21,249 nt of DNA from Pelargonium cotyledonis (Eukaryota > Streptophyta > Magnoliopsida > Geraniales > Geraniaceae), in assembly GCA_036897625.1 (NCBI GenBank), contig JAYMTA010001196.1:1-21249 (forward strand), written 5' to 3'. How positions within the stretch are numbered: the stretch's first letter is position 1; every line of letters begins with the position of its first letter. Both the position numbers and the translations under genes were made by a program. The notes below the pieces were generated by a model. That model worked only from the letters and a program-made list of their open reading frames with translations. It did not search any database and was not told where the DNA came from. Below, piece after piece: positions 9,049 through 19,600 of this stretch.

Positions 9049-9759
9049 TGAGGAAAGAACCTCTTGTCATCTCCATGAGCATCCTAGACACTCATGTTGA
9101 GCAAGTATTCATTGACAATGGGAGCCAAGTCAATGTACTCTATTGGAATGCCTTCACCTAGGTGAGATTCAAGGAAAGCTCGCTACGCGAGTTCAAGGGT
9201 GTATTGATGGGCTTCAATAATGTTGTGACATGTGAAAGGTACATTAACTTTACCAGTAACTCTAGGCCAAGGAGCCAAACAAAAGACTCGCAACTACGAA
9301 TTTGTAGTCATAGACATCCCCTCTAACTAAAATTTCATCTTCGGCCGCCCTCTCATTGACGAGTTCGAGATGATCCCCTCAGGTCTCCATCAAATAATCA
9401 AGTTCCCCACTGAGCATGAAATTTTTATCCTCCTTTCTACCCTAAGGAAAGTGTGGGAACACCTGGTCAAGCAGGGTCAGAGAGAGGGGAAAGTGGAGCA
9501 CATCTACCCCTCTTATGATGTCAAGGCTTCAATGCTAGAAAATGTGAAAACTCATGCACCTCTCGCCACCATATCTAAGGAAGTCCAAATCGCAGTTCTC
9601 GATCAAACCAAGGAGCCCAATTTCCTCCATAGCAAGTATGACAAAAGGGGCGTGGGCTACGAGACTCAAGAGAAAGGAAAGAGTCTAAAGGTCAACCCCT
9701 CACCTGTTAAGAGGACCAATTTTGCGCCTGCTAGAGCTATCTCCTCATTTCGAGATTAG
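9049..9759 (+). pseudogene. Retroviral-type aspartic protease region, Tat lineage, broken
   Basis: From 9049 the frame reads through FIDNGSQVNVLYWNAF, with the DNGS at 9114-9125 standing where active elements have D-[ST/G]-G-S. After a stop, FKGVLMGFN corresponds to the family's F.G.L.GF segment. Then VVIDIPSN, a stop, and FIFGRPLIDEF (about 9337-9369) match the flap-distal LGRP motif, followed by IIKFPTEHE. The last 100 codons (to 9759) stay open but do not resemble reverse transcriptase. The protease relic is the end of recognisable pol. The catalytic motif variation and stops show it is inactive. Confidence 0.75.
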
Positions 9760-10637
9760 GTTTTCCTAGCCACCAAAACACATTTCCAGCAACTTGTGAG
9801 TGAGAGAAAGAGAGGGAGGAGGCAGAGCATCAAGAGGCTCGAGAAGTTACGATTTGGGAGCTTTAGATTAGTGATTGTCATCACCAATCTCCATCGTTTT
9901 GGCCTCTAGTTCCCTTTTGAGAGTTGTAAGTGATGATTTCACTACTATTGCTTGTTGTTTTGTATTGAAACATTGCAGAGTTTGTATTCAAATATTCATA
10001 GTTCTTAGTACTTTGGATGATTGATTATCAAATGAACATATTTTGCTTAATAGTTTGTGATTTTGCCGAACATTTCTTGTCCACGAGAATGTTAGAGCTA
10101 GAATCTTTGTGTGTTTGGGGTGTGAATGATTGTGATAATAAGTAGTTGATTTTGTGAGTGATTCGATAGGATTTCTATGATTTTCTAATAGTAACACTTA
10201 TGAGTGATTCGACGAGATCATTTCATATGATCATACTATGGGACTTCGTCTACGCAATGGAGTTGTCCCACACGAATCAAATCGTAGGGTCGAGTAGTCC
10301 TATTATAGTCACATGCCCTTGGATTTCTCTTCACTTGTTTAGGTCAAACCGTCAATCTAGGGTGTATGTGACCCCTAAGCAGTAACATGCTTAGGGTGTG
10401 CAATTACGTGCGGGTCAGTGGTGGTCGACATATTCACCTAAGTTTCGGAAGGATCCTTATATGGGACATCCGGATACCATAGATGGTTCGGGCAATCCTG
10501 ACATCACCATACTATTGCATCTAAAAACTTAATTGTATATCTATCATAATTAATTCATACCTCAAATCACTATTTCTCATTAATGGTTGTGTGTTTGAAT
10601 TTTATTTATTAATTCATATCTTAATTGCATATCGTAA

Positions 10638-11920
10638 AGGGGAAAATACAAATAGTTCTATGAAATAATGTTATTGACATCGACCCTATTAACTAACCAT
10701 ATAACGGAATCTGTTAAGTTTTGGATGAAAAATTCAACTCTCTCATCACATGCTTTGCATGTGCTTTAAGTTTTTTTAATTCCTAAAATGCTCTTCTTAA
10801 TAACATATTCAAGTAAAATAAAGAACAATCAAGAACATTTGATGATTCTGGTGCTAGAAACTTCAAGTTTTTGATGATTCTGGCACCAATTTCTAGATTA
10901 TGGCCACCAATTTTCATATTCCGGCAAAACAACTTTTGTTTAAGAAAATACAAATTCAACCAAAAATTTCACAAATGATCTAAATACCAACTTCAAATTC
11001 AAATTTACATAATCAACAATAATTTCACAAATTATAACAATCCAACAAGTTTCAACTTCACACCAACAAATTAGACCAACAATTTTTTATCAAATTACAA
11101 CAAAATACTCAACAAAAATACAAAAAGACACATGAACAAGAACAATGGGATTTTTGCCCAAATCACAACCATTTTTTTGGATTTGTTGCTGACTAAAAAT
11201 TGAACCATTATCAAAGTCTAATCCAACAATATTAACCCTAGTCAAATCTGTTATTGAAAGCTAATCAAACCCTAATCAAACCCGTTGTGAGTCGCTGAAG
11301 CTCATGTCCGTTGTGTGTCGCCGAAGCTCGTGCCCATTGTTGGAATAGATCGGACCTCGTGCTCGTTGTTAGTCGTCGACCACTACCAACCACCAGATCG
11401 GTGAACGACTACAATGTGCTCGTTGGAGATAGAGAGAGAGAACGCCAGAGATGGAGCTTGAAGTGAGATGGAGCCGTCGGAGATGGAGGTCGCAGCGAGA
11501 TGGAGCCGCCGGGGATGAAGATCGAAGCAAAATGGAGCCGCCCGCCACTTGACCAGATATGCACTCAAGCTCGGCCATCGGAGTAGCCACCATCACCATG
11601 CTTGTCAGACCCACCACCATCCATAGCCGCCGCCGCCGTGCTCGCCCGATTTGAGAGAGACGTGAGAGAGAAAGGTGAGAGAGAGATAGGGTTTAGAAAT
11701 GGTTCCTTTTTTTTCTTTTTAAAAATATCTTAAGGGTTTGTTTGGTTGCTTTCATAATTATTATTGGAAGGGTATTTTGGTCTTTTTAGCTCAAACTAAT
11801 GGTGAAATGATTGAAATCATTAAATGGTTAGTTAATAGAGACTAGATGTCAACAACATTATTTAATAGGGGCTATGTATTTTTAGTCAATAGTTCAATGG
11901 GGCTATTTGTATTTTCCCCT
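10638..11920. mobile_element. Non-autonomous MULE-like element with long terminal inverted repeats
   Basis: The left end AGGGGAAAATACAAATAG (10638-10655) is an exact inverted copy of the right end (11903-11920). Similarity resumes further in: GAAATAATGTTATTGACATC...CTATTAACTAACCAT on the left matches the complement of 11827-11875. The left arm lacks about 30 bp present on the right, apparently lost between short ATAG repeats. Flanking 9-mers (ATATCGTAA and ATCTTGAAA) agree at six of nine positions, which is weak support for a 9-bp duplication as in Mutator-like elements. The interior is AT-rich up to 11270, then a GC-rich island. No transposase is present. Confidence 0.75.
11280..11690. other. 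GC-rich cargo inside the MULE-like element
   Basis: This block contrasts sharply with the AT-rich rest of the element. GTCGCCGAAGCTC words repeat at 11290-11335, and GAGATGGAGCCG-type units repeat at 11450-11545. The open frames (minus strand 11369-11620) are products of these repeats with no recognised domain. It may be a captured host fragment, as in Pack-MULEs, or ordinary element interior. Confidence 0.45.
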
Positions 11921-12091
11921 ATCTTGAAATCAACTTTTTCAAAACCCCTATTTATTGTTAATTGCTTTGATTAGTTTAAGACTTAACTACCTATAATTTT
12001 ACAATTCATTGACAAAATCCTTGAGGATCGATATCCAAACTTAACAGTCCATTATTACAAGGTCGACTCTGGTATACTTGTCGAACGCACA

Positions 12092-12761
12092 CTAAGGCAC
12101 TAGCTCTCAAAGGATTTTGGCGAGTCCTCTCACATCACAAGAGGCGTAAGGGACACGCCCACCTCATCAAGCACGCAAGAGCAACGCATCCAAGGGAAAG
12201 AAAGAGCTCAACACCACAAATGGGCTAAGAATGCACAAAGGTCCAAGTGGGCTATTTGGGCTTGGAGAGTCAAATGGACCTTGATGGGGCTCACATCTTC
12301 ATAAACCAATCACGTCACAATATGTGCTACAAGGTGGTAAGAAGTCTATAAATACCCCATCTTCCAAAGAGAAGATGATCTCTCCATTTACAATATCACT
12401 TCATTTTCCACATGTACTTCTCTCTCTAGCTTTCTCTCTCTAGAAGAACTCTAAGAGCATTCATGCCTACCATACAAGGATTTACTCTCATGCCTGAGAC
12501 GGAATCTTGGTAACATCACTCAAGGCCTTCATTCCTTTGGTGTGTTTTCTTCTCACAGGCTACAGGTCTACACAACTGGAAGGCACTTTAGCTTAGAGTT
12601 GGAACTTAAGACAGTAAGACCCAATACATATTACCTAATCACTTAAGACTGGATGCTTAAACTCTTAGGCTAGATACATTTGCATGCATGGAAAAGAAGC
12701 TCTACAACAACACACTCCTAACATGCTTACATTTGAACCTCCAGGTCAAAAAGGCGCATCA
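12092..12761 (+). repeat. 3' LTR of the Tat-like element, 5'-truncated
   Basis: Collinear with the 5' LTR: 12092-12157 matches about 3585-3646, and 12158-12761 matches 4651-5260, with similar length (604 versus 610 bp). It ends GCGCATCA. The first roughly 1 kb expected from the 5' LTR is missing, and the preceding sequence belongs to a different LTR type. It lacks the CCCGC-flanked solo LTR, so it serves as the empty-site reference for that insertion. Confidence 0.8.
12347..12354 (+). promoter_or_regulatory. TATA box of the 3' LTR
   Basis: TATAAATA at the position equivalent to 4840-4847 of the 5' LTR, followed by the same CCCC and TCTTCCAAAGAGA leader. Confidence 0.6.
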
Positions 12762-13172
12762 ATATGGTTTGAAAAGTTTAGGTAACAATATTGATTTGAT
12801 TGTTTTTACTTGATCAAATTTGCGGTATTGAAACAGTGTCGTTCAAGAATTTCTTCATCTTCACTTGTCAAAGTAGATGATGAGTTAGGCTAGCGTCGAG
12901 ATCGAACGAAGCGCTAAGTCAATGATCTAATACATGTCGCCTGCAAAGATATATGTACCATTAAGCTGAAATTCTGGATGAGTGACAGAGGGGACCACCT
13001 TCGGAGAAAGAAATTTGAATGAAAGCTTAGAGGATTTGAAGATCTTTGAAGAATATTCAAAGATTTTGATAAAAACTAGGAGAACACGAAGAACGCAGGT
13101 TTCTTGTGCTCTTCAAAATGATCTTATGTAAGAAATGAATTTTTGGAACCCTTTTACCTTTGGTGGATGTCT

Positions 13173-13182
13173 CTATTTATAG
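13173..13182 (-). promoter_or_regulatory. TATA box of the minus-strand LTR remnant
   Basis: CTATTTATAG on the plus strand reads CTATAAATAG on the minus strand, embedded in GGATGCCTATAAATAGAGAC. Confidence 0.45.
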
Positions 13183-14385
13183 GCATCCAACTCACCTAAC
13201 ATGGCGACACATTATTGGTTTAGAAATGCGGCAGGTCCACAGGTGGGTTTGATTTTCTTTATTGATTTTTCTTTCTCCATCCTTTGAGAGCCCTCTAAAC
13301 TCTACGAATGGAATGAAGGATTGAACTCCATCATTGTGGAAAAGGAGTCACTCTTATTCTCTTAAGCCTTAGTAACGATCCTTTTTTCTTAGGATAGGTC
13401 TCTTCATTTTCGGTAAACTCTCCTAGTTCACCGAGCAAATCAGTGTGTTGGATCATCACATTTAAAGTGATAGGATACCGTTGGCATTCTTCGAGTATCC
13501 TTTCCATTTGCATAAGCTTGTGGAAGAGACGGATCCAGATTTTGTGAGACCTTCGCGACAGATGTAGACGAATGTGTAGAGACGCTTTACGTGGATTCCT
13601 TGTGCGGAAAACTTGTGGAAATGATCTCACAGATGGGCTCGTGGATAGGCTCACGAAAGCTTCGAGGTGGCTTGCGTGGACGGCTTTGCGGAGGACTGTG
13701 TTGTAGAGCTCGCACGATGATCTTTTACAAAGGGTTTTCACGAAAGGCTTGTGCGGACGTGCACCTTTCTTATGTTTTGTGCATTTTGATCAAGCGTGAC
13801 CCATACGTTTAAACTCTAAATTTTAACGAGGTTGACCCAAAGTTTAACTTGAGTTTGTTGACTTTAAAAGATGACCTAGCTTGAAGTTGCACATGTAGTC
13901 TCATCATTGGTCATTTCATTTTATCAAAATCATGCCGGAGTAGAGTCCCCTCTTACACTTCTTGTAAGTTGTTCAGTTTTCCATCCTTGACGCTTGGGTC
14001 AACATGTTTGATTTTATGGGTTGATTCTCATTTGAATGGGAAGATATACTTGATTTAGTTTCCTTATTTTGTTAAAAATCCACTCTCCTTAATTAGGCGA
14101 TATTCCCAAATCTCTCTTGATTTATTTCCATGCTGGCCATCTTCCATTTCCTTTCAATTTTTGTAACTATGTATACATTCTCTTGTTGCTTTCATTAAGT
14201 CTTGATTTTCGTTGGAGCTTACAACTGAATCTTGCGTGCACCTTTTTTTGGATCATCTTGTTGTTTTCTCCTTCACCCGAGTTCAAAGGTAAGTCGTATT
14301 TGTTTAAACTTTTTCAATCGTTCTTGCTCGGATGCATGCCACATATACGTGCTTTTGTGCATAAGCTTATGCGCATTGCGCGAAG

Positions 14386-14433
14386 ACTTGCGTGGACATA
14401 CACTTGCGTGGACGTGTACTTGCACGGACATGC
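14386..14433. repeat. 16-bp tandem repeat, three units
   Basis: Units 14386-14401, 14402-14417 and 14418-14433 follow ACTTGCGTGGACRTRY, with the third changed to TGCACGGACATGC. Related CGTGGAC words occur at 13588-13690, so the motif is a feature of the surrounding remnant. Confidence 0.85.
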
Positions 14434-14470
14434 ACTTTGTTTTAATTTTGTTTACCATGAAAGTTTAGGA

Positions 14471-14985
14471 CCAGAGCAACATTTCACCTCGAATGAATAG
14501 AGTTCTTTATGGTATGATAGAGATGATAGGTTTAGTTAAACCAATTTAGGTTGATTAAAAAAAGTATAGGTTTGCTGAATTTTTGAATGGATGTGCATTT
14601 AAGAAATCCATCAAGTGCTGACCCATACTTATTTGAATAGTCAGGTAGGAACTGGAACTTAATTTTCATTTTGCTTTTAAATCTATCAAAACCGATCGAC
14701 ACCAAATCGAAACTGGGCCAAAACCGACCTCTTGTTCACGGCTAACGGTTTACAAATCACGATTTATAATTGTAACTGAATGATAGATTTAGATTTACCG
14801 ATAGAGTTTATTTTCATTTATTAACGGTCGGCCACATTTTTAAATTATCAAGGGTTTCACCTTTGACATAAGACCTTTGAAATCCTCGAGATGCCTAGTT
14901 GTCTAATACATATTTATGCCAATGCATGTAAATTGGACACGTCTCTCTCTCTTCTTACTCAAACCCCCTCTATCTCCTCACACAA
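14471..14985. other. AT-rich intergenic DNA, nothing recognised
   Basis: No coding frame, RNA gene or bounded repeat. AAAACCGATCGACACC and AAAACCGACC near 14690-14730 are words often seen in plant short DNA elements, but no inverted ends were found. Confidence 0.5.
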
Positions 14986-15290
14986 TATAGGGAATGGAGA
15001 GGGTGTTCTTCGAGATCGAGACTCGTCGGCTGGACCTTTACGCTCGTGACTGCACCTGTCGAGATTGTCGATCCAGATCTCCGAATCGTTCAATTTGGCA
15101 TTGAGATCTGGTTGCGTGTTCGGTAAAGAGGCGTCGGTGAAGCCTGCAGCGGCGACAAAGGAGAGGAGCGAAGGCGGCAAAGGAGGGAGCTCCGACGAGC
15201 TCCTCGTGCAGATTTGTTGGGCTCCGGCGAGATTCACAACTCCAACGATATCCTCACGACTCCGTCGAGCTCCTCAAGATTTGTGATATT
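14986..15290. other. GC-rich island, possible captured fragment
   Basis: Overlapping open frames exist on both strands (minus 14959-15237, plus 15065-15286) but neither shows a known domain. The vocabulary (GATCCAGATCTCCG, CTCCGACGAGCTCC, GGCTCCGGCGAG) resembles the islands at 1-440 and 11280-11690. About 350 bp to the right comes a CCACGTGGCGTCACGTCACC...AACGGATCTATTAGATC segment (15632-15680), reminiscent of DNA-element subterminal sequence. I infer transposon-associated DNA, not a gene. Confidence 0.35.
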
Positions 15291-16628
15291 GTTAAAATCA
15301 TAGACTTGCAATAGATTGGATGTTTGGGGATTTAGGGAAAAAATTAGTTCATGATTTTAGATTAAAGGTCACTAAGACAATAGTTCAAACAATATTAGTT
15401 CATGATTGAATGTTGGAGCTTGTATCTACAGTGGTTGTGAGAGATGGAGAAACAAGATGGTGTGGCTGAAAGAGCTAAAAGTTTGGAGGGTAAAATTGTA
15501 AATTCATAATATTGACTTAATTTTGTACCAATAACAAAGTGACAGGTGTCCATTTTATTTAAAATAATATTAAAATATTTTTAAATGTCGTGTCATCGCT
15601 ATGCATGAAAATAAATAATGTAATCTAAAATACCACGTGGCGTCACGTCACCCCAGCTAACGGATCTATTAGATCAAACTAACGGTGAGACCCACGTGAC
15701 TAAATTTTCCTTTATGTGGAGAATTGTTGTGGTTATCTTGTCTAGATGGAAACCTGACTAATGAGTTTTCAGTAGATGAGGGTCACCATATTATGTCACC
15801 ATATTATTAAATCCTAACCAAATCATCCATATAAAAATAGTATAAATGTAGTCATATCAAAAATGCCAAGTAGCATTAACTGACCTCTATCTCTGTGACG
15901 CGAATCCACACAAATCTTTTACAAGAGAGGATAACAAGGTTGGTAAGAGTAAGCCCAATGACATATATAACTACAAAACTTTGGTTTTCAGTCAAGTCTT
16001 CGACAAATCGAGGAGGTGCAGCTCATAGAAACTATCTGATTAAAAACTTTCTTATATTACACATTACGAGGAAAAGGTAGTAATCGTGATAAATTTAGGA
16101 TAAGATTATTGAACTTTTTTAACTAAATGGTTGTTGGCAACTGTCGCAATAAGATCCAAGGTTAAGATAGTTGAGGATAAGGATAAAATGGTGGATAAAA
16201 AAAAAAATATAAGCATCAATGACACAAGAATTTAGTACACAAGTGACTTGCGTGGTTTTGGCTTTAAAGCTTACTACTTCCACTCTTATATGACAACATA
16301 CAACTATAATGAAGAAAAACAAAATATGTTATCCAAGTAATGACTCTACAGTGCTAGGAAGTTATAACTTGTAAGGTAAAAGTAATGAATACAATTTACA
16401 GTACTATGTGACATATGCTAATCGGACTCATGAATGGTAATAGTGTTGATAATGTACTTCAACGTACAATATTATATGCAGAGTTATCTTACATGTAACT
16501 ATTTACAGAATATTTTAGTTAGCGGGCACGATAGCGCATAGAATCTATGAAATGTCACATTTTGTTTTCTCGACAATGGCACCTGGAAGAAGTAAACGAA
16601 ACTTTAGAGAGAGAAAGGTACCTTAATA
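15291..16628. other. AT-rich intergenic DNA and 3' flank of the split gene
   Basis: No gene was recognised from 15291 to 16500. The last part, next to the stop codon at 16629, should hold the 3' untranslated region of the minus-strand gene. A GT donor-like site on the minus strand (AAG|GTACC near 16620) lies just beyond the stop and could mark a 3'UTR intron. I could not place a polyadenylation signal confidently. Confidence 0.4.
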
Positions 16629-19600
16629 TCATGCAATTCTTTCTGCTGGCAACATTTGAAGCTGCTTGGACATCAGTCTTGCCGCAAACTTTTGAACCAT
16701 GCGAATGTTTGCAATTCGTAAAGGTATAACCATTTCATTTTCATATCGGAAAGATAAAAATAATATAATAAAAAAAAAAAGAAGGAAGTTTAAATAGAAG
16801 AAAAACAAACTGAAAGGATATTTTCTCTTCGTATATGGGATGGTTAAGCATGAATAGATTATTGTTGTTCACGACAGCTCGAACCAATAACTCCTTGGCA
16901 ACTTCATGTTTCTTTCTCAGAATGTAGCAGATGTGCATTTTTAAAAAGAAAAATAATGCAGCACTCTTCTGTATCATGTATTCATATATATTAAAATCTC
17001 ATACACTGGACGAAATAAATACTTTGCCTATTGGTTTCAAATGAAGCAGATAATATTAGAGCACAGGAGGACTGTGAAAGAAAAAAAAACAAACATCACG
17101 AAAGGCTTCCATTTTGAATGAGATTCTACTCTGCAACCATAATCCACACATGTCATTTAGAATAACTGGTATCTAGCATAAAAAGAAGAAGAAGAAGAAG
17201 AAGAAGAATAAACCAGAGAGATCAACTGCAAACTCAAGCCCTACTTGGCTACTCGGCAGGGCATTGGGGATTACTCAAAATCCCACATTACGCTTCTCTT
17301 CCCTCATATGGGAAAAATAGAAGTTATGAGGTTAAATCCTAAACTTGTAATTAATTAGGGGAGTTATAAAGATACAAGCAGGGTAGAGCAAAGCTCATAC
17401 TATTAGCATACTGGAAAGTCATATCCTTCACAGCTAGTGAAAACTACAGAACAATGTTTCTTATGGATTTTATTACATGCTTTCAAAACTCAAAGAATCT
17501 ATAAAAATGTGTACCTTTCTTCTGCAAATACAGATGTATAATGCAGTTCTGTTATATGTTATGATTGTTCTACTATCATACTTTTGGGCTCAGTCTTTAA
17601 GTTACTTGATAGCCTTTGAAAATCAAGTGTGAAATGTAATTCGATTGAAGCTTTATTAAGTAAGGCATACATAAATCACTGAGCACAACGAATCCATAGT
17701 TTACTTACATTTTCAAGATCCTTCGCATATGCTTCAGCCTTTTCAACATTTCCATTATCTTCCATAGTGAAGGGATTTCCAAGTTCCATCAGATGATCAG
17801 AACTAGTATTCTTGGTCTTACTATCTACCCAGTTCAGATGATTGCAAGCCTAGCCAAGATATAATGGAAAATGTAAAGACAAATCTTTGCTGATGTGATA
17901 TTTGAACATGACGCAAGTTCTTTTAGTGAGTGACATACCAGTTTTTCAGAGACAACTTGTGATTGTTCTTTAAGATTTCTGCATATTTACAAGGGAGAGG
18001 TATGTGATATTCCAGAAGGAAAAAAAAAAGTCAAACCAAGTATTTGAATTTGATAATTGACGTATATATCGCCAATTGAAAGGCAGTACCTGCTTTCACT
18101 AAGTGACTCTGAAAGACGTTTTAGAGGGCTTCAAAGGTGGAAAATCCTGGGTGTTCGATAAATGAAGAATAGTTCATTACAAGTATCCAGTAATTACCTT
18201 GATAATATTCGGAAGTATTGCTTTGAATGACATTATATATTGCTTTTCTGGGTTGTGCACCATTATTATCTAACTATGGTATATTTTAAGACGCTAATAA
18301 ATTAAGAGCAACAGGCCAAGATGATAAAACCTCAAATGATTTCCGCTTTAACGGTTGAGTTTGTGGTGTTTGCTTCCCAGAACTCTCAACAGGATGTGAG
18401 ATCTTGGATACTGTATTTCTCAGCAATTCCATGTTTTGCCCAGTGTTTCTCAAGGAACTAGGCTCCTTTTGATTGAAGTGTAGCACTCTGTGTCTTATTG
18501 TTTGCTTCATTGCTTCTACATGGAGGCACACAATTGTCAGAAAGATCAAATCAATCACAGAAGTTTTATTGGAAAGTTTTGAAGAAACACTATAGAGGCA
18601 TCGTACCTTTAAATGTTTAAGGTAGCGAGATCAGATCTTTTCAAACCATCTTTAAGAGAAGAAAGCTTATTCCCTTCAGCTGAGACAACCCTTGAACTAT
18701 GAATAGACACCGTACTTGAAACCACTGATTTGCTATGGATACGTGCCTGGTCACTGGATTTGGCTTTTTTCCCATTTGAGATAGAAGCATCACCTTGAGC
18801 ACTGCAACCAATCCAAACATGCTTCCAAGCTTATCTCAACAATGTCATGAAGAAGGTTTAGTGATATCATCAATGAACTACGATTCTAATAAAAGTGCCT
18901 TGAGGATACTCCAACCTCTCCCTCTTAAATCTATGATTCACTTAACTCCTAACCCTTAACTCACATCCCTTACCTATGAAACCAAGGAATTCTAAAGCTT
19001 CAGATCAAAGTATATTTTCAAAATCATATAAGCATGCTGTGTAGTTGAGAGAATCAATTAATCCCTAAATATCAGCTATCAGATTATATCAATCCCTAAT
19101 TTACATAGAATCACATATTCTAACACATGCTAAATTTAGTCAAAAATAAGAATCACCTTGTTTCCCTCAATAGAACAACTTGCAGTCAAGGCATGTGCTA
19201 ATTTCAATATGGAGTGCTAGTCAGTTCCTTCTATACCAATAAACAATATTCAATTTGTTTGGTTAGAGTCAAGCTTTGTAACATAAGGCTTTCAGGGAAA
19301 TTGCTGCGTTAGATGTCTCGCAACAAAAGTATTCCGATGTAAATCATGGATATGTCTCACAGTGAAAGAAGCTATGAGAAATGCTACTGGTCAAATGGTA
19401 ATTTGTTTTACTATTAATTTGGATGCATGCTCTAAAAATTATGTTAAATTCAAGGCTATTGAGACAGCTTCGACTTTATGTCAGAATTTGGGTCTTCTGG
19501 CGGAAAATAGTTGCTATATTTATAGATGTAATATCTGGGACTCTATCTTGTCCTTGTCACTTAACTTGCAATGTTACAAAATGCAGAAATTTTCTTCCCG

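Larger units (their letters stand above)
9760..12091 (+). mobile_element. LTR-type segment of another element, 5'-truncated, split by a MULE-like insertion
   Basis: After the protease relic the sequence changes to a GA-rich leader (9795-9845), then T-rich non-coding DNA with TGTATGTGACCCC near 10360. It ends with GGATCGATATCC (12026-12037), CATTATTACA and GGTATACTTG. The same order occurs, diverged, on the minus strand of the 6215-7892 LTR. Removing the DNA element (10638-11920) leaves about 1.05 kb. No TATA-bearing left part or target duplication was found, so I infer a recombinant or truncated LTR joined to the Tat-like element near 9760 and 12091. Confidence 0.45.
2608..12761 (+). mobile_element. 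Decayed non-autonomous Ty3/Gypsy Tat-lineage element with nested insertions
   Basis: Homologous LTR sequence occurs in direct orientation at the two ends (4651-5260 matches 12158-12761 base by base with few gaps). After the 5' LTR come a primer-site-like sequence, a broken gag, and a broken aspartic protease. The Gag and protease relics carry signatures typical of the plant Tat lineage. No reverse transcriptase, RNase H or integrase motif is visible, so the copy could only have moved with help, or it lost pol by deletion. Proposed ends are TGATG at 2608 and CATCA at 12761. The 5-bp flanks (ATAAG and ATATG) match at four of five positions, which is only weak support. The element hosts at least two LTR insertions and a MULE-like element. 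Confidence 0.65.
12762..14470 (-). mobile_element. LTR-like remnant(s), minus orientation
   Basis: The minus strand has CCTATAAATAGAGAC at 13169-13183, followed by a leader. About 240 bp on comes TTTGCAGGCGACATG (near 12940), an arrangement shared with the 1200-2265 remnant. The part from 13560 to 13790 and from 14340 to 14433 is rich in CGTGGAC-like words. An AATTAAGGAGAGTGGATT block (minus, near 14090) is also TE-like. The open frames at 13331-13741 and 14117-14500 have no recognisable domain. Ends and target duplication were not identified, and more than one element may be present. Confidence 0.4.

Noticed and set aside
11369..11620. Minus-strand open frames in the GC-rich island as genes
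   Set aside because: They are generated by short GAGATGGAGCCG-type repeats inside a transposon, with no domain.
2608..12761. ATAAG/ATATG as a true target-site duplication of the Tat-like element
   Set aside because: Only four of five bases match and the left LTR end is itself inferred, so it was not used as proof of the boundary.
13331..13741. Minus-strand 136-codon open frame as a gene
   Set aside because: It lies across LTR-like, CGTGGAC-repeat-rich sequence and has no recognisable domain.
16741..16977. Minus-strand 78-codon open frame as a gene
   Set aside because: It overlaps exon 16822-16915, and its remainder is poly-pyrimidine intron sequence.
17490..17522. Possible extra small exon ending GAAGAAAG|GTACACA within the 17072-17708 intron
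   Set aside because: Plausible splice sites but no phase compatible with both neighbouring exons; direct joining keeps the frame.
18286..18558. Minus-strand 90-codon open frame as a small single-exon gene
   Set aside because: Its centre is exon 18331-18515 of the split gene; the ends run into introns with good splice sites.
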